A stretch of 33,717 bases of DNA from Rothia mucilaginosa (GTDB lineage: Bacteria > Actinomycetota > Actinomycetes > Actinomycetales > Micrococcaceae). Position 1 is the first letter of the stretch, and each line of letters opens with the position of its first letter. The position numbers were made by a program, and so were the translations under genes. The notes beneath the pieces are model-generated. The model did not search any database and was not told the DNA's origin. It saw only the letters and a program-made list of their open reading frames with translations. The stretch lies in contig NZ_JVSP01000005.1 in the NCBI RefSeq assembly GCF_001061665.1, positions 1 through 33,717 of the forward strand. The letters run 5' to 3'. Shown here piece after piece: positions 1 to 7,061 of the stretch.

Positions 1-60
1 AAGACTCTTTGCGCCGATGGTACTGCACTTTTGTGGGTGTGGGAGAGTAGGTCGTCGCCG
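1..60 (+). rRNA. rrf: 5S ribosomal RNA, 3' end (partial)
   Basis: The window opens inside a 5S rRNA gene. Positions 11-28 (GCGCCGATGGTACTGCAC) and the following GTGGGAGAGTAGGTCG stretch are the conserved 3' half of bacterial 5S rRNA. The exact 3' end is uncertain by a few bases (about 58-61). An rRNA operon therefore lies to the left, directly upstream of the housekeeping cluster. Confidence 0.93.
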
Positions 61-72
61 CTTTATTATTCA

Positions 73-103
73 ATAGCCCCGGCTTCGCCGGGGCTATTTT
101 TGT
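73..103 (+). terminator. rRNA operon intrinsic terminator
   Basis: Positions 73-82 (ATAGCCCCGG) pair perfectly with 88-97 (CCGGGGCTAT) around a short CTTCG loop. A run of T follows (97-101, then GTTT). It lies about 12 bases after the 5S 3' end, so it should end rrn transcription. Confidence 0.92.
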
Positions 104-411
104 TTAACAAACTATTCTGCTTGACGGGTAGTGCGCCCGGTGGAAGAAACTCCGGGCAGAGAATAATAGGGGAGAGGTGCCTCTTCCTCCCTAACGTCCA
201 CGGTCGAGGCCGCTCAGGCGCTTAGAGAGGCCGCGGATCCGCATCGTTACAGGTGCACGAAAGCCGCCCTCTATACTAGAATGGTATGGCTTATATTGGG
301 CATTAAAGACGGGCCAAGCGCCCCTCCATAGAGTTGATGCCTCAGGCAGCGGACCGTCCGGACCGACTGCATCCACGACCCGCCACGAGCGGATACCTCC
401 CAAGGAGATTC
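104..411. other. non-coding spacer between rrn terminator and first gene
   Basis: About 300 bases with no convincing gene. Short open frames here have no ribosome-binding site and no recognisable protein. A weak stem, GCCCGG (135-140) with CCGGGC (152-157), and a possible promoter near 247-277 are the only structures I see. Confidence 0.6.
247..277 (+). promoter_or_regulatory. possible promoter for the TPR-like gene
   Basis: TATACT (272-277) resembles a -10 box. TTACAG (247-252) is a weak -35 with a long 19-base spacer. It would give a leader of about 130 bases before the start codon at 412. Overlapping AT-rich matches further on (TATATT at 292-297) are alternatives. Confidence 0.3.
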
Positions 412-1530
412 ATGTCTGAGACCCCCCGCCACGAGTCTAACGGCTCCGGCCCCCGTCAGCACCGCAAGAACAACGGCGGCAAGGATTTCCGCTCCAAGAA
501 GGGCGGCAAGAACTTCGGCGGTAAGGGCGGTTTCAAGCGTAACGATCGCGGAGGTAAGAAGTTCGACGGTCGCCGCTCTGACTCGCGTTCGAAGGCACCC
601 CGCTCCAATGGACCCGAGGGTGACGCACCCCGCGAAGAGGTACGTAGCATCGGTGGCCGTGCAGGCTACCGTCCCGCTAAGCCCAAAGCACCCGAGATTG
701 ACAGCGATGTGACCGGTCGCGAACTGGACGGTGCAACCTATCGTCAGCTACGTGCCCTGGAGCCTCGTAACGCTGAGACCGTTGCCAAGCATCTGGTGAT
801 GGCGGGTCGTTACCTTGACATTGACCCCGAATTCGCGCTGGCGCACGCCGTTGCTGCCTCCCGTAGCGCCGGTCGTATCGCCGCCGTGCGTGAAGCCGTG
901 GGTATTGCTGCCTACGTGGCAGAGGACTACGAGCTGGCCCTGCGTGAGCTGCGTACTCACCGTCGCATCAGCGGTTCCGTGGACCACCTTGCGCTGCTGG
1001 TGGACTGCGAACGTGCACTGAGACGACTGCCCAAGGCACAGGAAATGATTGCCGAATTCAAGCGTGAAGAGCTGCCCGCCGAGGTGCGTGTGGAACTGGC
1101 TATCGTCGAGTCCGGCATCCTGACCGATCAGGGCAAGAAGAACCAGGCCGTGGTAGCCCTTCAGATTCCCCAGCTGAACCCCAAGCGCGCATTCGAATAC
1201 AGCCCGCGTCTCTTTAGCGCCTACGCCGATGCCCTTGCCAACGCTGGCCGCGATCAGGAAGCCGAGCGTTGGGCACGCCTGTCTGTCGTGGCTGAGGCAG
1301 CGCTGGGCCAGGGCAACTTCGCGGAGCCCGAAATCTTCGATATTTTTGGCGAGGCAGACCTTTTCGAGAAGGAAGAAAAGCCCGCAGAACGCCCGGTCAA
1401 GGCTGCAGATGAGGAAGCCTCCGAGAAGGCAGAAGCAGCTGGCTCCGAAGAGAGTACCTCCGAGGACTCCGCCGCGGAAGCACCTGAAGACTCTGAAGCC
1501 GAGGAAAAGGCCGAGGCTGACGTAGAGTAA
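412..1530 (+). CDS. TPR-like repeat protein with basic N-terminus and acidic tail (Rv1691-type)
   Basis: A 372-residue protein. The start is the ATG at 412 because AAGGAGAT (402-409) precedes it closely; an in-frame ATG at 334 has no such site. Residues 1-85 are low complexity, rich in Gly, Lys and Arg with RGG/GGK-type patches. Residues ~100-290 look alpha-helical and TPR-like (Ala/Leu/Arg/Glu-rich, with PEFALAHAVAASRSAGR-like helices). The last ~45 residues are almost all Glu, Ala, Ser and Asp. The position just before the HAD phosphatase and tlyA matches the Rv1691 place in the conserved actinobacterial cluster. The biochemical role is unknown. The basic N-terminus could bind nucleic acid or ribosomes, but this is inference. 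Confidence 0.85.
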   Translation: MSETPRHESNGSGPRQHRKNNGGKDFRSKKGGKNFGGKGGFKRNDRGGKKFDGRRSDSRSKAPRSNGPEGDAPREEVRSIGGRAGYRPAKPKAPEIDSDVTGRELDGATYRQLRALEPRNAETVAKHLVMAGRYLDIDPEFALAHAVAASRSAGRIAAVREAVGIAAYVAEDYELALRELRTHRRISGSVDHLALLVDCERALRRLPKAQEMIAEFKREELPAEVRVELAIVESGILTDQGKKNQAVVALQIPQLNPKRAFEYSPRLFSAYADALANAGRDQEAERWARLSVVAEAALGQGNFAEPEIFDIFGEADLFEKEEKPAERPVKAADEEASEKAEAAGSEESTSEDSAAEAPEDSEAEEKAEADVE

Positions 1531-1545
1531 TAGACTTGTACATAT

Positions 1546-1591
1546 CGAACCGCCGGATGCGGCTCCCCGAGAGCTCGCCTCCGGCGGTTCG
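1546..1591 (+). terminator. GC-rich hairpin after the TPR-like gene
   Basis: CGAACCGCCGG (1546-1556) pairs perfectly with CCGGCGGTTCG (1581-1591), giving 11 base pairs and a 24-base loop. It begins 15 bases after the stop codon. No T run follows, so it may be a weak or Rho-assisted terminator, or a 3'-end stabiliser. Confidence 0.55.
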
Positions 1592-1715
1592 CGCTATATC
1601 GGAGAGGCTACCCGTCCGAATAGGAACTGCCTGTGACGAACGATAGGCCCCGGTAGCGCGGAGCGGGTACGATAGAGGGAAAATACTAGCCGCTCAGACC
1701 CCGGAAGAGGTTCCT

Positions 1716-2753
1716 ATGACCACGACCGCACTCCTTGCCCGATACGACGCGCTCCTCTCAGACCTGGACGGCGTTGTCTACGCCGGCCCCTTCGCCATCG
1801 AGGGGGCTCCCGAAGCCCTCAACCGTGCGGAGGAAGAGCTCAACGTACCGGTCATCTTCGTGACTAACAACGCTTCCCGTTCGGTAGAATCCGTCGCAGA
1901 ACACCTACGCGACCTTGGAGTGCACACCCGGGCAGAACGAGTCGTCAGCTCCGCACAAGCCGGCGCAAAGCTTCTCGCGCAAAAGATTCCTGCGGGCTCC
2001 AAAGTGCTGATTACCGGTACCGAGGCCCTCGCCGACTGTGTGCGCGACGCAGGCCTGGAACCCGTACGCACCGAGGCCGAGGGGCCAGTAGCCCTCATTC
2101 AGGGCTTTGACCCGAAGATGGGCTGGGAGGATCTCGCGGAAGCCGCATACACCCTCGCTAACCCCGAGGTGCTGTGGATCGCCACTAACACCGACCAGAC
2201 CATCCCTAAGGAACGTGGCCAGGCACCCGGCAACGGCACCCTCGTCGCAGCCGTGGCAACCGCTTCGCGCCGTACCCCGCTCGTTGCGGGCAAACCCGAA
2301 GCCCCCATCTTCCACACCGCAGCACAGGCCCTGAACTCCGAGCGTCCCGTCATTGTGGGTGACCGCCTGGATACCGATATTCTCGGCGCTAATAACGCGC
2401 AGATGGACGGCGCGCTCGTGCTCACCGGTGTGCAGACCTACCGCGACGTCATCGAAGCCGTACCCGAACAGCGCCCGACCTACGTGCTGCGTACCCTGGA
2501 CGACTTCTTCGCACCCTACCCCGAGATTGAGGTGCTCTTCGAAGGCTACGAGGTGATTGCGACCGGCCCCACCTGGCGGGCACGGGCGCGAGGCGAGAAC
2601 CTGATTCTCACAGGCCCCGAGAACCTCGATGAGGGCACCTTCGCCGGAAGCGAGAGCGAAGCAGAGGCCTGGCGCGTCGCTTACGCCGCCTGGTGGGCAG
2701 CCAACCCCGAGCAGGCCGCCGTGCCCGTCATCAAGGGTCTTCCCGGTGCCTAA
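1716..2753 (+). CDS. HAD-IIA family phosphatase, probable glycerol-3-phosphate phosphatase (Rv1692-type)
   Basis: A 345-residue HAD-superfamily hydrolase, cytosolic. Motif I is DLDG at residues 16-19 (D16 nucleophile, D18 general acid), motif II is the Thr in VTNN at 49-52, motif III is the Lys in AGKPEAP (K193), and motif IV is GDRLDTD at 215-221. A cap domain lies between motifs II and III, and an extra C-terminal segment of ~65 residues follows the core, as in actinobacterial members. The Rv1692 protein in the same gene position is a glycerol-3-phosphate phosphatase, so that is the most likely activity here; a generic sugar-phosphate or nitrophenyl phosphatase is the alternative. AAGAGG precedes the ATG at 1716. 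The gene overlaps the next small gene by 8 bases if that gene uses GTG 2746. Confidence 0.88.
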   Translation: MTTTALLARYDALLSDLDGVVYAGPFAIEGAPEALNRAEEELNVPVIFVTNNASRSVESVAEHLRDLGVHTRAERVVSSAQAGAKLLAQKIPAGSKVLITGTEALADCVRDAGLEPVRTEAEGPVALIQGFDPKMGWEDLAEAAYTLANPEVLWIATNTDQTIPKERGQAPGNGTLVAAVATASRRTPLVAGKPEAPIFHTAAQALNSERPVIVGDRLDTDILGANNAQMDGALVLTGVQTYRDVIEAVPEQRPTYVLRTLDDFFAPYPEIEVLFEGYEVIATGPTWRARARGENLILTGPENLDEGTFAGSESEAEAWRVAYAAWWAANPEQAAVPVIKGLPGA

Positions 2754-2916
2754 ACAGAACGAAACTATGAACGCCGAGACCACCGACCGTTCTATCGCGG
2801 ATGCCGAATTTGAGCGGCAACTGGCGGCGACCCTCGCCATGGACCCGGTAGAACGCGTCAAACGTCTCGAAACGATGAGCGAGCAACTGGAAAAGGATCT
2901 CGAGAATCTCTCCTAA
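2746..2916 (+). CDS. small conserved protein between HAD phosphatase and tlyA (Rv1693-type)
   Basis: A 56-residue protein beginning MPKQNETMNAETTD and ending in a charged helix, RVKRLETMSEQLEKDLENL, that could form a short coiled coil. I chose GTG 2746 because AAGGG (2733-2737) lies at good spacing, and it overlaps the preceding stop codon by 8 bases, suggesting translational coupling. The internal ATG at 2767 would give 49 residues but has no clear Shine-Dalgarno. M. tuberculosis has a small gene of similar size in the same place. Function is unknown. I see no membrane segment, signal peptide or metal motif. Confidence 0.7.
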   Translation: MPKQNETMNAETTDRSIADAEFERQLAATLAMDPVERVKRLETMSEQLEKDLENLS

Positions 2917-2926
2917 CCTCGCGGCG

Positions 2927-2961
2927 GTGAGCCCTCAGACGGTAATGTTCTGAGGGTTCAC
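2927..2961 (+). promoter_or_regulatory. 13-bp hairpin ahead of tlyA
   Basis: GTGAGCCCTCAGA (2927-2939) pairs with TCTGAGGGTTCAC (2949-2961); 12 Watson-Crick pairs and one G-T wobble close a 9-base loop. It lies between the small gene and the tlyA ribosome-binding site. No T run follows, so it may set mRNA processing or act as a partial terminator. Confidence 0.5.
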
Positions 2962-2988
2962 GGCACTACACGACGACAGAAAGAAGAT

Positions 2989-3741
2989 ATGGGCAAAGAC
3001 ACCGCGCGCCTCGATAAGTACCTGGTCGAAGCCGGATTCGTGAGCTCCCGAACCCTCGCCGCAAAGCTCATTGCCGCTGGAGACGTGCAGGTCAATGGCA
3101 AGGCCGCGCGCAAAGCGTCCAGGCTCGTGGGACCGGAGGATACCCTCTACGTGCGTCAGAGCGAACTGACCGAATACGTCAGCCGCGCAGGCCACAAGCT
3201 CGCGGGTGCCCTCGATGCGTTCCCCGATATCGAGGTTGAAGGCAAGCGTTGCCTGGATGCGGGAGCATCCACCGGAGGCTTTACCGACGTGCTACTTCGT
3301 CGAGGGGCCCGGCATGTGGCGGCCGTGGACGTGGGGCACGGACAGCTCGTGGACGCGTTACGCGAAGATCCCCGAGTTGGCGTGTACGAAGGCCTCAACG
3401 TTCGTTACCTGAAGCCCGAAGATATCGGCGGACAGGTTGAGCTGACGGTCTCGGACCTGTCGTTCATCTCGCTGACCCTGGTCATGGAGGCGCTAGCGAA
3501 CGCCACCGAAACCGGCGGTGATCTGGTGCTCATGGTCAAACCGCAGTTCGAGGTCGGCAAGCACCGCATCGGACGCGGGGGAGTGGTCTACGAAGAATCC
3601 GCCCGCCGTGAAGCGGTGGAAAAGGTACAAACCTCCGCCAATAGTCACGGGCTGCGGGTGATGGGCATGGAGCCCAGTCCGCTCCCCGGTCAGGACGGCA
3701 ACGTGGAGTACTTCCTATGGTGTCGAAAAGAAAATAAATAG
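2989..3741 (+). CDS. tlyA: TlyA family rRNA 2'-O-methyltransferase
   Basis: A 250-residue cytosolic enzyme. Residues ~6-65 are an S4 RNA-binding domain (ARLDKYLVEAGFVSSRTLAAKLI). Residues ~68-245 are an FtsJ-like SAM-dependent methyltransferase with the SAM loop DAGASTGGFTD at 90-100, VDVGHGQL at 113-120, SDLSFIS at 155-161 and MVKPQFE at 182-188. Candidate catalytic residues are K70, D156 and K184. The family methylates cytidine riboses in 16S and 23S rRNA (C1409 and C1920 in M. tuberculosis), and its loss there gives capreomycin resistance. GAAAGAAG precedes the ATG. It sits in its usual actinobacterial place between the small gene and nadK. Confidence 0.93.
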   Translation: MGKDTARLDKYLVEAGFVSSRTLAAKLIAAGDVQVNGKAARKASRLVGPEDTLYVRQSELTEYVSRAGHKLAGALDAFPDIEVEGKRCLDAGASTGGFTDVLLRRGARHVAAVDVGHGQLVDALREDPRVGVYEGLNVRYLKPEDIGGQVELTVSDLSFISLTLVMEALANATETGGDLVLMVKPQFEVGKHRIGRGGVVYEESARREAVEKVQTSANSHGLRVMGMEPSPLPGQDGNVEYFLWCRKENK

Positions 3742-3855
3742 CGTTGAGATAGTCTGAGAGGACTCCAATCGAGCGTGAGTAAAGCGCTACGGCCGGGGAC
3801 TTCTCGGGCTATCGCGCTATCGAGGTGCCTTGGCATCGGGCCTCCGCAGATTATT

Positions 3856-3897
3856 CGAAATAATTTTCTAAAAATAGAGTATTTTAGAAAATTTTCG
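3856..3897. repeat. AT-rich inverted repeat upstream of nadK
   Basis: AATTTTCTAAAA (3862-3873) and TTTTAGAAAATT (3882-3893) are a perfect 12-bp inverted repeat around an 8-base spacer. With a 2-base bulge the symmetry extends to CGAAA (3856-3860) and TTTCG (3893-3897), about 16 pairs in all. The block is almost pure AT in a GC-rich genome. It cannot make a strong terminator, and it sits where the -35 of the nadK promoter would be, so it is better read as an operator candidate. Confidence 0.7.
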
Positions 3898-3910
3898 AGA
3901 ACATATTCGG

Positions 3911-3916
3911 TATGAT
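3911..3916 (+). promoter_or_regulatory. -10 element for nadK
   Basis: TATGAT at 3911-3916 is a good -10 box, predicting a transcript start near 3923 and a leader of ~45 bases. No good -35 lies 16-18 bases upstream; that stretch is the right arm of the AT-rich inverted repeat. This suggests an activator-dependent or repressor-covered promoter. Confidence 0.45.
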
Positions 3917-3968
3917 GGGTGTAGATACACCAACTCAATACCCCAACCATGAATGGGAGAGAGTCGTT

Positions 3969-4985
3969 ATGGCAGAACAAAAGAGCCATGTAGAAAAGGG
4001 AACTGCTCTCGCGCAGGTGCAGCCGGAGGGCGAGCATCACGCGGCGGAACGTTCAGTCAATCGCGGGCGAAAGATCTTGGTCTTTGCGCACGTGGGACGC
4101 AAAGAAGCACGAGATGCCGCTCGCCAGGCCTGTGCTCAGCTCTACAAGGCAGGGCTGACCCCCGTCATGACTCGCTCCGATCTGGAAACCCTGAGCGAGA
4201 ACTGGGATGAGCCCGTTCCCGTGCAGGTGGTGCATGAATCGGTGGCCCTTATCGATATTGAGCTTGGCGTGGTGCTGGGCGGCGACGGCTCGATTCTGCG
4301 TGCCGCCGAGATGGTGCGCCGAACCAGTATTCCCCTGATTGGCGTGAATCTGGGGCACGTCGGCTTTCTCGCCGAATCCGAAGAGAGCGACCTGAGTGAG
4401 ACGGTGCGTCACATCGTTAATAGCGAGTACACGGTCGAAGAGCGTATGGCCATTGACGTTGAAGTCTGGAACGACGGTAAGCGCGTGCATAGCGACTGGG
4501 CACTGAACGAAGCCAGTGTCGAAAAGGGTAACCGCGAAAAGATGATCGAGGTCATCATCGAGGTAGACTGCCGGCCGCTGAGTACCTTCGGCTGCGACGG
4601 CGTGGTTATGGGGACCCCCACCGGCTCGACCGCTTACGCTTTCTCGGGTGGTGGTCCGGTGGTCTGGCCCGAAGTTGAAGCGATTCTGATGGTTCCGCTC
4701 TCGGCCCATGCGCTCTTTGCGCGCCCGCTCGTGGCGGCTCCCACCTCAACCCTGGCGGTAGAGCTCATGCCCGAAAACGGTGCCTCCGGTGTGCTGTGGT
4801 GCGATGGTCGCCGCACTGTGGAGCTTGACCCTGGCTCGCGTATTGAAGTGCGTCGATCCGAGAAGTCCGTGCTGCTGGCCCGCATCCACCCCGCGCCCTT
4901 CTCGGAGCGTCTGGTGCGCAAATTTGAGTTGCCCATCCGCGGCTGGCGCGGTCCGCAGGAAGCTGAGACGCAGTCCTCCAAGTAG
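3969..4985 (+). CDS. nadK: NAD kinase
   Basis: A 338-residue cytosolic enzyme that phosphorylates NAD to NADP. The signature GGDGS is at residues 104-108, the NE pair at 180-181, and the substrate/ATP loop GTPTGSTAYAFSGGGP at 215-230, all typical of the NadK/PpnK family. The ATG at 3969 follows GGGAGAGAG (3955-3963); an in-frame ATG at 3912 would overlap the -10 box and is unlikely. The first ~35 residues are a charged extension with no clear role. The gene keeps the conserved order tlyA-nadK-recN but appears to have its own promoter. Confidence 0.94.
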   Translation: MAEQKSHVEKGTALAQVQPEGEHHAAERSVNRGRKILVFAHVGRKEARDAARQACAQLYKAGLTPVMTRSDLETLSENWDEPVPVQVVHESVALIDIELGVVLGGDGSILRAAEMVRRTSIPLIGVNLGHVGFLAESEESDLSETVRHIVNSEYTVEERMAIDVEVWNDGKRVHSDWALNEASVEKGNREKMIEVIIEVDCRPLSTFGCDGVVMGTPTGSTAYAFSGGGPVVWPEVEAILMVPLSAHALFARPLVAAPTSTLAVELMPENGASGVLWCDGRRTVELDPGSRIEVRRSEKSVLLARIHPAPFSERLVRKFELPIRGWRGPQEAETQSSK

Positions 4986-5086
4986 GGGAGGCTACTTACA
5001 ATATTCGCTACGCGACGGCAATTGTCACCTCTGCAGAGGGGGGCGAGAAAAGTTCGAGACGGTCACAAGAAAAGGAATGAACGTTC

Positions 5087-6808
5087 GTGATTGAGGAAAT
5101 TCATATTCGAGACCTCGGCATCATTACCGATGCGAGGCTCCCCCTCGAACCGGGGTTCTCCGTTCTGACCGGTGAAACCGGTGCGGGTAAAACCATGGTT
5201 GTCACCGCCCTCGGAATGCTTCTGGGTGCTCGCTCGGACGCCTCCAGCGTGCGCAACGGCGCCAAGAATGCGCTCGCCGAGGCCGTCATCCGCCTGCCGC
5301 GAGGCCACCGTGCCCTCGCCCTGGCCGAAGAAGCCGGCGGAACCACCGAAGAGATTGACGAACAGAGCTCGGAGCTGTTGCTGGCTCGCACCGTCAACGC
5401 TTCCGGACGCTCGCGTGCCCACGTCGGCGGTTGCTCCGCACCCATCGGCACTCTCGCCCAGATTGGGCAGAGCCTCGTGGCCGTGCACGGCCAGTCGGAC
5501 CAGCTACGCCTCAAATCGCCCGCAGAACAGCGCCAATCCCTCGACCTGTATGCGGGGGAGGAGCTGGCCTCCCTACTGGAGAAGTATCGAGAGAACTACG
5601 AACGCTACCGTGCCGCTGCTGCGGAACTCAAGGAAGTTCGGGAGAACTCTCGCGCTCGCGCACTAGAGGCGCAGAGCCTGCAGGGGGCGCTCGAGGAGAT
5701 CGCCGCCGTCAACCCCCGCGCGGGTGAAGAGGACGAGCTCAAGGCCGAAATGGTGAAGCTCATGAACGTTGAGGCTCTGCGGATTGCCTCCGCGACCGCC
5801 CTGACCGCGCTGAACGGTAGCGAATACTCGAGCGGCGAGGAAGCCAACGTTATGGGTCTGCTCGATGCCGCCCGTAGCGCCCTGCAGGGACAGGCCTCTG
5901 CCGATGAAGAGCTTGCCGCCCTGGAAGCTCGTGTCAACGAGCTCATGATCCTGACCACCGATATCGCCTCGGATCTTTCCTCCTATGCGGCTTCCCTGGA
6001 TGTGGAGGGGCCCGAGCGTCTGGCGCAGGTGCAGACCCGCCGCGCCCAGCTGGCAACGCTCATGCGCAAGTACGGGGCGGATATCGCCGAGGTGCTTGAA
6101 TGGGCCGAGGAATCCCGCGCCCGCCTGGACACCCTCGTTGACGACCCGCAGCGCCAGGAAACTCTCGAAACGGAACTCGTGCAGTTGCGCAAGGTCTTGG
6201 GGGAACAGGCAGAAGAGCTGACAAACCTGCGCCGCGCGGCCGCCCAAAAACTTGCCGATGCGGTGAGCGAGGAGCTGACCGCCCTGGCCATGCCGAACGC
6301 ATCCCTTGTGGTGGAAGTTGCCGAGGCGGAGAAATTCTCGGTACACGGCCGCGACACCGTCACCTTCATGCTGGCACCCCACCGCACCTCCGTGCCCCGC
6401 CCGCTCGGCAAGGGTGCATCCGGCGGTGAGCTCTCCCGCGTGATGCTCGCCCTCGAAGTGGTACTCGCCGAAGTGGATCCCGTGCCCACCTTCATCTTTG
6501 ACGAAGTCGACTCGGGTGTGGGCGGCAAGGCCGCCATCGAGATTGGTCGCCGACTGGCCATGCTCGCCCGGCACGTTCAGGTGCTGGTGGTGACCCACCT
6601 GCCGCAGGTGGCAGCCTTCGCCGACCAGCACATCCTGGTGCTCAAGAACGACGACGCCTCGCTGTCTAAAGTGCAGGTGCTCACGGAGGAAGAGCGCGTG
6701 GTGGAGTTGGCGCGAATGCTCTCCGGTCACGACCAATCCGAATCGGCTCGCGAGCACGCTCGGGAGCTGTTGGAAGCCGGGCGGCAGGTGTCCCAGGACC
6801 AGGAATGA
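5087..6808 (+). CDS. recN: DNA repair protein RecN
   Basis: A 573-residue SMC-like ATPase of double-strand-break repair. The Walker A loop GETGAGKT is at residues 29-36. A long Glu/Ala/Leu/Arg-rich coiled-coil region fills roughly 150-380. The ABC signature KGASGGELSRVMLAL and the Walker B PTFIFDEVDSGVGG lie near residues 440-475, followed by VVTHLPQVAAFAD. The start is GTG 5087, preceded by AAAGG about 11 bases upstream; the N-terminus MIEEIHIRDLGII matches the family. A five-codon frame, ATG 5077 to TGA 5094, overlaps this start. I see no intact LexA box directly upstream, although recN is often SOS-controlled. Confidence 0.95.
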   Translation: MIEEIHIRDLGIITDARLPLEPGFSVLTGETGAGKTMVVTALGMLLGARSDASSVRNGAKNALAEAVIRLPRGHRALALAEEAGGTTEEIDEQSSELLLARTVNASGRSRAHVGGCSAPIGTLAQIGQSLVAVHGQSDQLRLKSPAEQRQSLDLYAGEELASLLEKYRENYERYRAAAAELKEVRENSRARALEAQSLQGALEEIAAVNPRAGEEDELKAEMVKLMNVEALRIASATALTALNGSEYSSGEEANVMGLLDAARSALQGQASADEELAALEARVNELMILTTDIASDLSSYAASLDVEGPERLAQVQTRRAQLATLMRKYGADIAEVLEWAEESRARLDTLVDDPQRQETLETELVQLRKVLGEQAEELTNLRRAAAQKLADAVSEELTALAMPNASLVVEVAEAEKFSVHGRDTVTFMLAPHRTSVPRPLGKGASGGELSRVMLALEVVLAEVDPVPTFIFDEVDSGVGGKAAIEIGRRLAMLARHVQVLVVTHLPQVAAFADQHILVLKNDDASLSKVQVLTEEERVVELARMLSGHDQSESAREHARELLEAGRQVSQDQE

Positions 6809-7061
6809 AACACCCCGAACCGCAAGTAATGTACCTCGAAATCCACCGCCTGAAAACGGGCGTGCCGGACGACCAAACCCGGCGCACGTGGGGCGGAGGG
6901 TATGAGATACTCAAGGGGTACTTGAGGAAAATCTATGAACGGAGTTGCGGGAATATAAAACCCCCGCAGACGTTACAGTGGAGACAGAACCCGAGGGGAG
7001 AGCTCCGGCCTGCGAGAATCATCTCGCGGCGTAGTTCTCTGCTTGGATAGCAGACAAGAAA
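6809..7061 (+). other. recN-pyrG spacer and pyrG leader
   Basis: About 250 bases with no gene. In many actinobacteria this place holds the steA/steB (Rv1697/Rv1698) pair; nothing of them is visible. A stem forms from GCGAGA (7012-7017) and TCTCGC (7022-7027) around ATCA, extended by GCC (7008-7010) with GGC (7028-7030) past a bulged T. It lies 30 bases before the pyrG start and may regulate it, but I see no clear terminator/antiterminator pair. Confidence 0.55.

Noticed and set aside
3893-3911. Possible SOS box TTCGAGAACATATTCGG upstream of nadK-recN
   Set aside because: Only one half-site fits (GAAC-ATAT). The second half lacks the GT needed for GTTCG, so it does not match the LexA consensus.
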